Assembly: GCA_963678555.2 (NCBI GenBank)
Contig: CAXXJA010000003.1
Coordinates: 310,001-374,000, forward strand
DNA length: 64,000 bases
Origin: SABI01 sp963678555
Lineage (GTDB): Bacteria; Spirochaetota; Spirochaetia; Sphaerochaetales; Sphaerochaetaceae
Direction: 5' to 3'
How positions within the stretch are numbered: the first letter of the stretch is position 1; each line of letters begins with the position of its first letter. Shown one piece after another: positions 7,852 to 15,996 of the stretch. A program made the position numbers and the translations under genes. The notes beneath the pieces are model-generated. The model did not search any database. It was not told where the DNA came from and was given only the letters and a program-made list of their open reading frames with translations.

Positions 7852-10002
7852 TTACCCGAGCAGTGCGAACAGGTTGAATTTGCCGAAGATCGACACAGCA
7901 ATCAGAGAGACGATCGCCATGATCTTGATCAGGATATCGAGCGAAGGACCGACAGTGTCCTTCAGAGGGTCACCGACCGTATCACCGACTACTGCAGCCT
8001 TATGAGCGTTCGATCCTTTTCCTCCGAAGTGTCCATGCTCGACATACTTCTTGCCGTTATCCCATGCTCCTCCGGCATTCGCCGTGTACAGGGCGAGCAT
8101 CACCGAAGAGAGCGTCGTACCAATCAGCAGTCCTCCAACAAAATCAGCACCGAATATGAATCCGGTCACAAGAGGGGTGGCCACCGAGATCAGTGCAGGA
8201 ACCTTCATCTCCGAGATGGCTCCGGCGCTGCTGATACTGATACAGGTCGTGTAGTCGGGAAGGCTCGTACCCTGAATGATCCCGGGGTCAGCCTTGAACT
8301 GCCGTCTTACTTCCTGAACCATCTTTCGTGCCGCATTCGCTACAGCCTCAATCAGCATGCCGCTGAACAGATACGGCAAAGCGGCTCCTACAAGACCACC
8401 GACTAGTGCCAGAGGGGAAACCATGTTGAGCACCAGTTCGATTCCGTGCTGCACCGTCTCCCCCGCCTGGGCATAGAGATAAGAAGAGAAGAGGGAGAGT
8501 GCGGCGAGCGTCGCCGATCCGATGGCAAAGCCCTTCCCGATCGCTGCAGTGGTGTTTCCCACTGCATCGAGTTCATCGGTGATACCGCGCACTTCAGGAT
8601 GGAGACGTGCCATCTCGCTGATACCGCCTGCGTTGTCCGCGATCGGTCCGTAGGTGTCGACACTGACTGTGACGGTGACGAAACTCAGCATACCGATGGC
8701 TGCCATGGCCACTCCATACAGTCCGGCTGTCGCATGGGCTGCGATGATCGCAACACCGAGAATCACAACCGGAGCCATGACACTGATCATCCCGACACTC
8801 ATTCCCTGGGTGATGGTAAGGGCAGGCCCTTCCTGACTGCTTGAGGCAATCTTCTGGGTCGGCTTGTAATCATAACTGGTGTAGTACTCGGCTATCTGCC
8901 CGATGACGATCCCGCTCACGATACCGAGGACAGCCGCAACCCATGGTGAAAGAGCGCCGAGTGCGAAGCCCGCCGAAGCCACATCCTCTCCCTGGAACAG
9001 GAAGAAGGTGATGATGCCGCTGAAGATGATGGTAAGTCCGGCACCCATGAAGGTCGCCGCATTAAGCTCCCTATGGGGATTGTCTGAGACCTTCTTCACG
9101 AGCAGGAAGAGGATTCCAACCATCGAAGAGACGATTCCACCGGCAGCAACAAGCAGCGGAGCATAGACGAGCTTCGAGACAAGAGAAGCTGCTATCGTTC
9201 CCTGGGAGAAATAGATATAGGCAGCAAGGATCATCGCTGACACGAGAGAACCCACATAGCTTTCCAGCAGGTCACTTCCGAGACCTGCCACATCACCCAC
9301 GTTGTCCCCTACGTTGTCGGCAATCGTTGCCGGGTTTCTCGGGTCATCCTCGGGAATTCCTGCCTCGGTCTTGCCTACCAGGTCCGCACCCATATCTGCT
9401 GCCTTCGTATAGATTCCGCCGCCGACACGGTTGAACATGGCGATGATGGAACACCCGAGGGCATAGGAGCTGACGGTCATCGTGAACGGGATGTCGCTGA
9501 TACCGAGCCAGTTGGTATGGAACCTGAGATTCTCGGGTGCAGCCTGTTTCAGAAGAACTCCGAAGACCAGGTAGACGAGGGCGAGGCCGAGAAGAGCGAA
9601 TCCCCCGACGCTGAGACCCATGACCGATCCACCGCGGAACGCCACTCTGAGCGTCTTTCCGAGGGACTTCGTGTTGCGTGCCTCGTTGGATACTCTCACA
9701 TTCGCCAGTGTGGCGATATTCATACCGATCCATCCGGCACTGGCACTCATCACTGCGCCGAAGACAAAGGCAATCGCTCCGCTGAGCGATACCACCACAC
9801 CAAGGACGATCGCGATCACGAGTGACACCTTGAAAATCACCTTGTACTCGTGATTGAGGAATGCCCGTGCACCTTCCTGAATGGCTTCTGAGATCTGGAC
9901 CATCTGCTCAGTGCCCGGGTCCTTCTTCTTCACACCATAGTAGTTGATCGCAGCGAACGCAAGTGCGGCCATGGCTGCGATGATAACAAACCCTATCATC
10001 AT
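7852..10002 (-). CDS. hppA: K+-dependent membrane-bound ion-pumping pyrophosphatase
   Basis: 716 residues, about 16 helices. It hydrolyses cytosolic pyrophosphate and pumps H+ and/or Na+ out of the cytoplasm. The diagnostic motifs are GADLVGKTEAGIPEDD and NPATIADNVGDNVGD (Mg-PPi binding). GNTTAAIGKGFAIGSA carries alanine where K+-independent enzymes have lysine (GNTTKA), so it belongs to the K+-dependent subfamily. The ion-selectivity glutamate sits in the DLLESYVG context used by Na+-pumping enzymes such as that of Thermotoga; this suggests but does not prove Na+ transport. AAGGGGG precedes the ATG. It heads a two-gene unit with the hypothetical gene downstream. Confidence 0.92.
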   Translation of the reverse strand: MMIGFVIIAAMAALAFAAINYYGVKKKDPGTEQMVQISEAIQEGARAFLNHEYKVIFKVSLVIAIVLGVVVSLSGAIAFVFGAVMSASAGWIGMNIATLANVRVSNEARNTKSLGKTLRVAFRGGSVMGLSVGGFALLGLALVYLVFGVLLKQAAPENLRFHTNWLGISDIPFTMTVSSYALGCSIIAMFNRVGGGIYTKAADMGADLVGKTEAGIPEDDPRNPATIADNVGDNVGDVAGLGSDLLESYVGSLVSAMILAAYIYFSQGTIAASLVSKLVYAPLLVAAGGIVSSMVGILFLLVKKVSDNPHRELNAATFMGAGLTIIFSGIITFFLFQGEDVASAGFALGALSPWVAAVLGIVSGIVIGQIAEYYTSYDYKPTQKIASSSQEGPALTITQGMSVGMISVMAPVVILGVAIIAAHATAGLYGVAMAAIGMLSFVTVTVSVDTYGPIADNAGGISEMARLHPEVRGITDELDAVGNTTAAIGKGFAIGSATLAALSLFSSYLYAQAGETVQHGIELVLNMVSPLALVGGLVGAALPYLFSGMLIEAVANAARKMVQEVRRQFKADPGIIQGTSLPDYTTCISISSAGAISEMKVPALISVATPLVTGFIFGADFVGGLLIGTTLSSVMLALYTANAGGAWDNGKKYVEHGHFGGKGSNAHKAAVVGDTVGDPLKDTVGPSLDILIKIMAIVSLIAVSIFGKFNLFALLG

Positions 10003-10135
10003 ACAGTTCCCCCTTCCATGTCATCCCGTATCAGCACGACATTCTGTATCATTATTTGTTTCATAGATATACCAAATTGTACGACAACTATCTACCGGGT
10101 ATACACTACATCCTGACAAAAATTCACATACATAT

Positions 10136-11071
10136 TCAGCTTTTCGCCCGGTTAACAAGGAAAATCCCACCCGCTACAAGAGGAAGCGCGATAAGGTACT
10201 GGATTCTGAACACCTTTTCACCGAGGATGAGAACAGAAAGGAATGTTCCAACGATCGGCACGAGGAAATGAAAGATCACGATAGAACTCACCTTGTTGTG
10301 TTTCAGCAGCTGGGTCCAGATGGAGAACGCTGCAGCCGACAGGGAGGCAAGATAGAGAAGAAGGAGATAGGCCTTGAAGGAACCCACGGGAAACGAGCCT
10401 CCTGCAAGAAAGGAGATCAGAAGAAGCAGGGATCCACCGAAGGTGAGCTGAATTCCGGTGATGAGCATGGGATCGGCAATGGCTGTGAGCCGTTTGGCGA
10501 AGACAAACGATGCTGAGGCAAGGAAGGCTGCAGTCAGCATGAACAACTCTCCCTGAACACTGAATTCAAAACCGAAATCAACATCGTAGTTCACCAGTAT
10601 GACACTCGCAAAACCTGCGATGATTCCCAGGATCTTCCCCGCAGAGACCTTGTCGTTGTGGAAGAAGAGGTGCGCGAGGATGGCGCTCCAGAAGACGTTC
10701 GATGCGCTGAGAATCGACCCTTTCGCTCCGGTGATGAATGAAAGACTGATATAGAAGAAATAGTAGTGTATCGTGGTCTGAAGAAGCCCGAGCAATACAA
10801 GCCTGCCCCACTGCTCCCCCTTAAGGGATGCAATCCTGACTCTCTGTTCCCTCTGTATCACAAAGAGACGAACAACAAGCACAAGCACACCTGCAAGCGT
10901 GAAACGCACTGCGGCATAGACAAGTTTCGACCAGGTGTCCGACGGGTCTATCTGAAACAGCTCATACCCGAGTTTGATAGAAGGGAAAGCACTCCCCCAT
11001 AGAACTGTACAGAGGATAGCCAGGGTATAGGCAACCGCCGGCACACTGAACAGGCTTCGATTCCCGCTCAT
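10136..11071 (-). CDS. EamA/DMT-superfamily metabolite exporter
   Basis: About 311 residues and ten helices in two EamA repeats. The first repeat starts AVAYTLAILCTVLWGSAFP (the WG-S-F signature) and the second includes GELFMLTAAFLASASFVFAK. Such proteins export amino acids, nucleosides or other small metabolites. The start ATG at 11071 overlaps the stop of the upstream HAD gene (ATGA), with GGTGGAGCAGG before it, so translation is coupled. The substrate is unknown. Confidence 0.75.
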   Translation of the reverse strand: MSGNRSLFSVPAVAYTLAILCTVLWGSAFPSIKLGYELFQIDPSDTWSKLVYAAVRFTLAGVLVLVVRLFVIQREQRVRIASLKGEQWGRLVLLGLLQTTIHYYFFYISLSFITGAKGSILSASNVFWSAILAHLFFHNDKVSAGKILGIIAGFASVILVNYDVDFGFEFSVQGELFMLTAAFLASASFVFAKRLTAIADPMLITGIQLTFGGSLLLLISFLAGGSFPVGSFKAYLLLLYLASLSAAAFSIWTQLLKHNKVSSIVIFHFLVPIVGTFLSVLILGEKVFRIQYLIALPLVAGGIFLVNRAKS

Positions 11072-11826
11072 CCTGCTCCACCTGCCTGCTCTCGCCGGGG
11101 AAACTGACGGCACATGTCATAGAACTCATCGAGTGTGTAGCACGGGTGTGAGGATATATCTTCTTCGAGAGGGTTGATCAGATAATCGGTGACAAAGATG
11201 ACCTGCGCTCCGAGAGACCTGATGGCACCGTCTTCCACCACATTATTTCCCACCATCAGAACCTCACCCGGATCCACCCTGACCTGGGAAAGAACCTGGT
11301 GATAGTATTCGAGATGAGGTTTCGTGTAGGAAAAATCTTCATAGGTTGTGACAAGCTCGAAGTCATGCTCTGACAGCCCTATCCAGCTCAGCCTCTCGAG
11401 AGTCCCTTCCCGAGGGAACAGTGGAGACGTTGCAAGCACAAGCGTATACCCTTTCTCCTTCAAGGTGTCCACTATGTTTCGAGCAAGGGGGAAGGGTTCT
11501 ATCAAAGTGCCGAGTTCAGTGAACTCTTCATGGTAGAATCGGTTGAAGGCGGCAATCAGTGATTCCTCTTTCGCGACGGTGAGATGGGCAAAGAAGGCAG
11601 ACCAGAAACGGTCCTTGTTGCTCTGCACACCCCCACCATCTCCACTTCTCATCGCGTGAACCCCCGCCATCAGCGCCTGCTGCGCCTGAACAGGATCGAT
11701 GTGTTCCTTTCTGCACTTCTCAAGGAAACGCACGAGATACTCCTGCATGAATTGTTTCTCATCGAGGGGTAGAAGCGTACCGTCAAGGTCAAAGAAAATT
11801 GTGGAGATCTGTCTGACATCTGCCAT
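11068..11826 (-). CDS. HAD-superfamily phosphatase
   Basis: About 252 residues. Motif I is FFDLDGT with nucleophile Asp13 and Asp15, motif II the Ser/Thr in LATSPLF, motif III the Lys in YTKPHLEY, and motif IV near VGNNVVEDG. The helical cap between motifs I and II marks a type C1 enzyme that dephosphorylates a small phosphorylated metabolite. No Shine-Dalgarno is visible, and the promoter ends seven bases before the start codon, so the mRNA should be leaderless. It is coupled to the DMT exporter downstream. Confidence 0.75.
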   Translation of the reverse strand: MADVRQISTIFFDLDGTLLPLDEKQFMQEYLVRFLEKCRKEHIDPVQAQQALMAGVHAMRSGDGGGVQSNKDRFWSAFFAHLTVAKEESLIAAFNRFYHEEFTELGTLIEPFPLARNIVDTLKEKGYTLVLATSPLFPREGTLERLSWIGLSEHDFELVTTYEDFSYTKPHLEYYHQVLSQVRVDPGEVLMVGNNVVEDGAIRSLGAQVIFVTDYLINPLEEDISSHPCYTLDEFYDMCRQFPRREQAGGAG

Positions 11827-11833
11827 ATATGAC

Positions 11834-11862
11834 ACGATATACGTCCATTTCAGGAAGGTCAA
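11834..11862 (-). promoter_or_regulatory. Promoter of the HAD-DMT unit, predicted leaderless
   Basis: Minus-strand TTGACC (11857-11862), 17 bases, TATCGT (11834-11839). Seven bases separate the -10 box from the ATG at 11826. Confidence 0.6.
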
Positions 11863-11918
11863 CTGCCACCGTCACAATTTTCTCTCACTCCGGAACCGTC
11901 TCTCCTGCGGTTGAGAAC

Positions 11919-11947
11919 TTCACTTTCCTGAGAGAAACCTGTATGAT
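11919..11947 (+). promoter_or_regulatory. Candidate promoter of the aminotransferase gene
   Basis: TTCACT (11919-11924), 17 bases, TATGAT (11942-11947), giving a leader of about 30 bases with a strong ribosome site. Confidence 0.5.
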
Positions 11948-11982
11948 TGGTCGCAAACGAACGAGCACGAAAGGAGGGATTC

Positions 11983-13275
11983 ATGAACCCACTCGCCAAA
12001 GAACTGAACACACTTCTCGAGGGTACGATCATCGACGAGATGATGAGTGATTACGGCAGACGTATGTACTTCCCCAAGGGAATCATCAGCCAGTCAGCTG
12101 AAGCAAAGCAGAAAGCAACCCGCTACAATGCAACGATCGGTATCGCGACCGAGAGAAGCGAAGCGCTCCACATTCCATCTGTGTACAGTGGATTCAACGG
12201 AACCCTTGCCGTCAATGAGGTCTTTCCCTATGCTCCGACTGCGGGAGAACAGGCACTCAGAAAGGTATGGCTCGAAGAAATGGTTCGCAAGAACCCCGCA
12301 ATGGAGGGCAAGAAAACCAGCCTTCCGGTCGTCACCAACGGTCTCACCCATGCGATATCCATTGCATTCTCGCTGTTTCTTGACGAAGGTGATGAGATCC
12401 TTGTCCCCGACTTCTACTGGGGTAACTACAATCTGATCATCGACGAGCAGCGCAGAGCCGTGAACATTTCCTTCCCTCTCTTCGCAGATGGAAAACTCAA
12501 CGTAGAAGGACTCTCTCGTGCCATCGATTCCGCCACGGGAACCAAGATCGCTCTCATCCTCAACTTCCCGAACAACCCCACAGGCTACACACCCACCAAC
12601 AGTGAAGCACAGGACCTTGTCGACATGCTCACAGCCAAGGCAGAGGCAGGGAAGAAACTCCTGGTGTTCTCGGATGATGCCTATTTCGGTCTCTTCTTCG
12701 AAGAGGATGTGTGCAGACAGTCCCTGTTCGCACTCCTCTGCGATGCACACGAGAATATCCTTGCCGTCAAGGGAGATGCAGCGACCAAGGAGGAGATGGT
12801 ATGGGGCTTCCGCGTCGGTTTCCTCACGTACAACAGTGCAGGACTCACCGAAGAGCACTATGAAGCTCTCGTGAAGAAAACGATGGGTGCGATCAGAGGG
12901 AATGTCAGCTCCTGCAGCAAGCCCGCACAATCGCTTCTCCTCAAAGCTATGAAAAGCCCCTCCTACCATGAGGAGAAAGCAAAAGGAATTGCCATAATCA
13001 AGGATCGCTATGTCGTCATGAAGGAAGCTCTCACCTCACACGAAGGTGATGACAATCTGATCCCTCTTCCGTTCAACTCGGGGTATTTCATGTCATTCAC
13101 CTGCAAGGGTGATGCTGAACAGCTGAGGATGCACCTTCTGGAGACCTATGGAGTCGGGACGATCAGTATCAAGGGAACGTATCTGCGTCTCGCTTTCAGC
13201 AGCACGGACATAGAAGATATCAGAGACCTCGTCGACATCGTCTACAAGGGGGCGGGAGAAGTTTTTTTAGAATGA
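11983..13275 (+). CDS. Class I/II pyridoxal-phosphate aminotransferase
   Basis: 430 residues from ATG 11983, preceded by AAAGGAGGGATTC. It has the fold-type I pattern: VVTNGLTHAISIAFSLF, DFYWGNYNLI, the substrate/cofactor loop LNFPNNPTGYTP, the cofactor Asp/Tyr in VFSDDAYFGLF, and the Schiff-base lysine region GDAATKEEMVWGFRVGF. The C-terminal arginine that holds the alpha-carboxylate is probably in YLRLAFSS. It should transfer an amino group between an amino acid and 2-oxoglutarate; aspartate or aromatic amino acids are possible substrates. It is monocistronic. Confidence 0.8.
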   Translation: MNPLAKELNTLLEGTIIDEMMSDYGRRMYFPKGIISQSAEAKQKATRYNATIGIATERSEALHIPSVYSGFNGTLAVNEVFPYAPTAGEQALRKVWLEEMVRKNPAMEGKKTSLPVVTNGLTHAISIAFSLFLDEGDEILVPDFYWGNYNLIIDEQRRAVNISFPLFADGKLNVEGLSRAIDSATGTKIALILNFPNNPTGYTPTNSEAQDLVDMLTAKAEAGKKLLVFSDDAYFGLFFEEDVCRQSLFALLCDAHENILAVKGDAATKEEMVWGFRVGFLTYNSAGLTEEHYEALVKKTMGAIRGNVSSCSKPAQSLLLKAMKSPSYHEEKAKGIAIIKDRYVVMKEALTSHEGDDNLIPLPFNSGYFMSFTCKGDAEQLRMHLLETYGVGTISIKGTYLRLAFSSTDIEDIRDLVDIVYKGAGEVFLE

Positions 13276-13308
13276 ATACAAATATGTAATATTTTCTTAT
13301 TTACGTGA

Positions 13309-13337
13309 TTGCTAATCCGTGAATTGGAGAGTACAAT
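13309..13337 (+). promoter_or_regulatory. Promoter of the GGDEF-EAL gene
   Basis: TTGCTA (13309-13314), 17 bases, TACAAT (13332-13337). Confidence 0.6.
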
Positions 13338-13360
13338 AGCTACAACAGGATGGTTTTCCC

Positions 13361-15310
13361 ATGATAATCTGGCACACCACTCCAGAAACGGCAGCGTTCC
13401 TGGTAGTACTTGTTTTACTTCTGAGCAGCAGCGCCACCAGGATCCCCATGAGTACGAAAGATCGGGTCTTTCACTATACTCTCGTGGTCTCTCTGATTGT
13501 CATGCTCTTCAATGTTGTCATCGATATCCTGTTCCAGCTGGCCCTCACTCTGCCACCCTGGTTTTACAGTCTGGGTTACACGGTTCTCTACCTGATCTAT
13601 CCCATGGCTCTGAACCTTCTGCTAGGGTACGTCATCCTGTTCGTGGCAGAGTCTTCACCGAAGGAGCATATCCGCAGACAGAACACAGTCACCTCTGTCA
13701 TTGCGGTACTGTACCTGCTGTACGCCCTTGCCATCCTCCTGAACATCAGTACCGGTTGGGTCTTCTCCATCAGTGAGGGAGGAATCCTGGTGCGGAACCG
13801 GCTTCAGTTCATCCCCTATATCCTGTCAACCGCTCAGATCGGTTCAGTGATCTTCTACATCGTCGCAGAGAGAACCTACTCCGACAGACTCACCCGGCAC
13901 CTCTATACCTGGCTTCCCCCGATCATTATTCCCATCATGGCGCTTCAGGTGTTGTTTCCCGATATCTTCTTCGCCGGTAATGCCCTTGCCATCGCACTGC
14001 TCAGCGTCTATCTCAATCTCCAGACACGAAAATCCTCACTGGATACATTGACACACCTTCCGAACAGAATCTTCTTCCAGGGAACCATCACACGGACTGT
14101 GCGCAGGAGAAAACCGATTTCAGTACTGATCATAAGCCTTGATGAGTTCAAAACCATCAACGACACGTTCTCCCTGAGAAAAGGTGATGCCATTCTGGTT
14201 GCTCTCAGCAACTACCTGAAACTGACCTTCCCCGAAGCCCAGAGCTACCGGTACTCGGGCGATGAACTCGCCCTGACCGTGCCTGACACAACCATTCACA
14301 AGATAGCCCTGCAGGTGGTGGAACGGTTCAGTTCCGTGTGGGAAGTGGAGGGCATCGCTGCCACACTTCACGCAACCTTCCTCGAGATCTCTTTCCCGTG
14401 CACACAGGGAGAACATGAAAATCCCCTCGTAGTCCTCGATTATGCCATACGCATCGCAAAGACGAAGCACAAGGGAAAGCACCTCGTATTCGATGAGCAG
14501 CTGCTCAGAAAAATCAAGGAACGCAGCACCATCGTCAGCTCCCTGTACCGAAGCCTCAGTAACGGAGCTCTCCGGGTTGTCTATCAGCCGATTGTCGAAC
14601 TCTCAGGCGGCACACCCATCATGTACGAAGCCCTGCTGAGGATGGATGACCCGCAGCTGGGAGAAATCAGCCCCCAGGTGTTCATTCCCATAGCCGAGGA
14701 GATCGGTCTCATTGACAAGCTCACACTCTTCGTGGTCGAGACAATCATCGAGACATACCGGGAACTGATGCGGGAGGGAAAGGAAGCCCCCGCGATCGCG
14801 ATCAATTTCTCGGCAAGTCATTTCTCGAACAGAGATTTCGTCCGAGAGCTTCTGAGTCGTATCCAGAGCAATTCAGTTCCATTCGGCAAGATCTTCTTCG
14901 AAATCACAGAACATACCTTCTCTGCGCTCCCCTACAATGAGATCAAGAAGACGATGAACCTGTTCCAGACATACGGGATCCATTTCAATCTCGATGATTT
15001 TGGCATGGGGTACTCAAACTTCGCCCATCTGCTCAACCTTCCATTCAGGTTCATAAAAATAGACAAGTCTCTGTTGTGGAGGGAACCCGGCAACGAGCCA
15101 GACTTAAAGGTTCTCAACAGCATGATGACCTTCCTTCAGGAAATCGGGTATGAAATCATCCTCGAAGGACTGGAGACCTGGGAACAGGCGGATGCAGTCC
15201 GGTCTATGCACACCATACCGAACGCACAGGGATTCTATTTCAGCAGGCCTCTTGAACGTGAAGATTTCAATCTGACCTGCTCAGCAAATACTCACTTTCC
15301 ACTTGACTAA
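13361..15310 (+). CDS. Membrane c-di-GMP phosphodiesterase with degenerate GGDEF domain
   Basis: 649 residues. About seven transmembrane helices occupy residues 5-225 (a 7TM sensor-like input). A GGDEF-fold domain follows (about 230-390) whose active-site loop reads SGDEL at 299-303 instead of GG(D/E)EF, so cyclase activity is unlikely and a GTP-sensing role is possible. The EAL domain (about 400-640) looks catalytically complete: EAL at 423-425, the Asn in AINFSASHF, the Glu in FFEITEHTF, the Asp pair in NLDDFGMGYSN, the Lys in FIKIDKSL, the Glu in EGLETWEQA and the Gln in AQGFYFSRPL. The likely net role is membrane-signal-controlled hydrolysis of c-di-GMP. Confidence 0.88.
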   Translation: MIIWHTTPETAAFLVVLVLLLSSSATRIPMSTKDRVFHYTLVVSLIVMLFNVVIDILFQLALTLPPWFYSLGYTVLYLIYPMALNLLLGYVILFVAESSPKEHIRRQNTVTSVIAVLYLLYALAILLNISTGWVFSISEGGILVRNRLQFIPYILSTAQIGSVIFYIVAERTYSDRLTRHLYTWLPPIIIPIMALQVLFPDIFFAGNALAIALLSVYLNLQTRKSSLDTLTHLPNRIFFQGTITRTVRRRKPISVLIISLDEFKTINDTFSLRKGDAILVALSNYLKLTFPEAQSYRYSGDELALTVPDTTIHKIALQVVERFSSVWEVEGIAATLHATFLEISFPCTQGEHENPLVVLDYAIRIAKTKHKGKHLVFDEQLLRKIKERSTIVSSLYRSLSNGALRVVYQPIVELSGGTPIMYEALLRMDDPQLGEISPQVFIPIAEEIGLIDKLTLFVVETIIETYRELMREGKEAPAIAINFSASHFSNRDFVRELLSRIQSNSVPFGKIFFEITEHTFSALPYNEIKKTMNLFQTYGIHFNLDDFGMGYSNFAHLLNLPFRFIKIDKSLLWREPGNEPDLKVLNSMMTFLQEIGYEIILEGLETWEQADAVRSMHTIPNAQGFYFSRPLEREDFNLTCSANTHFPLD

Positions 15311-15331
15311 CACGGTTCTCCATTGTAGCGT
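15303..15331 (+). promoter_or_regulatory. Candidate promoter of tRNA-Ala(CGC)
   Basis: TTGACT (15303-15308), 17 bases, TAGCGT (15326-15331). The -35 box is the same as at the other tRNA-Ala gene; the -10 is weaker. Confidence 0.5.
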
Positions 15332-15344
15332 ATCAGTATTCACT

Positions 15345-15418
15345 GGGGGTGTAGCTCAGTTGGCTAGAGCGATAGGTTCGCAATCTATAGGTCAGGGGTT
15401 CGATTCCCCTTACCTCCA
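15345..15418 (+). tRNA. tRNA-Ala (anticodon CGC)
   Basis: 74 bases, no encoded CCA. The acceptor GGGGGTG/TACCTCC has the G3:U70 alanine identity pair. The anticodon stem ATAGG/TCTAT encloses loop TTCGCAA, anticodon CGC (reads GCG). Outside the anticodon arm it differs from the other tRNA-Ala only at one T-loop base. Confidence 0.95.
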
Positions 15419-15457
15419 CTCAAAGAGGCTGTCTGGGTATCAGGCAGCCTCTTTCTT
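15419..15457 (+). terminator. Rho-independent terminator after tRNA-Ala(CGC)
   Basis: AAAGAGGCTG and CAGCCTCTTT pair across a 13-base apical part that can itself pair, followed by CTTTC. Confidence 0.7.
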
Positions 15458-15759
15458 TCAGGATCATATGCATCTCAAGACGCACATACGACCCGCTCCT
15501 TTCGCCAACGCATCGTGACGGCGATGTTTCATCAAGGGACAGAGTAGAACCCACCTCCCCGTATATCAAGCCACACGAGATCAGACAATACCCTCAGCTG
15601 CTGTTACGTAGAAAACCACACCTGTAACCCTTTGACCATACCCACATGCCTTTGCGTCTGCCATGTGGGTTTTGCGATGAATGTCCATTGTTCATACTAC
15701 AGGATTATTACAGCATTCCCACTGGAACAGTTTCGACACTCTCGGTGAGGGGCAGTCGT
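15458..15759. other. Intergenic region between tRNA-Ala and the small ORF
   Basis: No gene is supported. One 9-base inverted repeat, ACCCACATG (15630-15638) with CATGTGGGT (15662-15670), lies 90 bases before the small ORF. No copy of the tRNA 3' end, which would mark an attachment site, was found. Confidence 0.5.
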
Positions 15760-15996
15760 ATGGGAGCCAGTGAAATCAACGCACCGTGGCCAATAGGCTG
15801 TCTCAGGGAAGTATTGTCCCGGGTATTGTTCGTGGCACTCAAACGCAGGGCCAGAGATTTCGGCCTGCGCTTTGAAATGGATTCATCGAGGCAGTTTGTC
15901 AACGACCTTGAAGTCTTCCGCGAGGCTGAATCCGATGTTGTCATCAGCAAAAAACGTTACGGAACCAAGCGCTTCACCATACAGGCGGTTGATTAA
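15760..15996 (+). CDS. Small hypothetical protein converging on fic
   Basis: 78 residues from ATG 15760, preceded by GAGGGG at a good distance; a longer frame from 15646 has no ribosome site. The product is basic in the middle (KRRARDFGLRF) and ends SKKRYGTKRFTIQAVD. I do not recognise a family. It overlaps the convergent fic stop by four bases. It could be a remnant of a larger acquired gene or a small partner of Fic; neither is shown by the sequence. Confidence 0.4.
   Translation: MGASEINAPWPIGCLREVLSRVLFVALKRRARDFGLRFEMDSSRQFVNDLEVFREAESDVVISKKRYGTKRFTIQAVD

Noticed and set aside
12094..12969. Minus-strand ORF of 291 codons inside the aminotransferase
   Set aside because: Shadow of a gene with a complete PLP-enzyme motif set.
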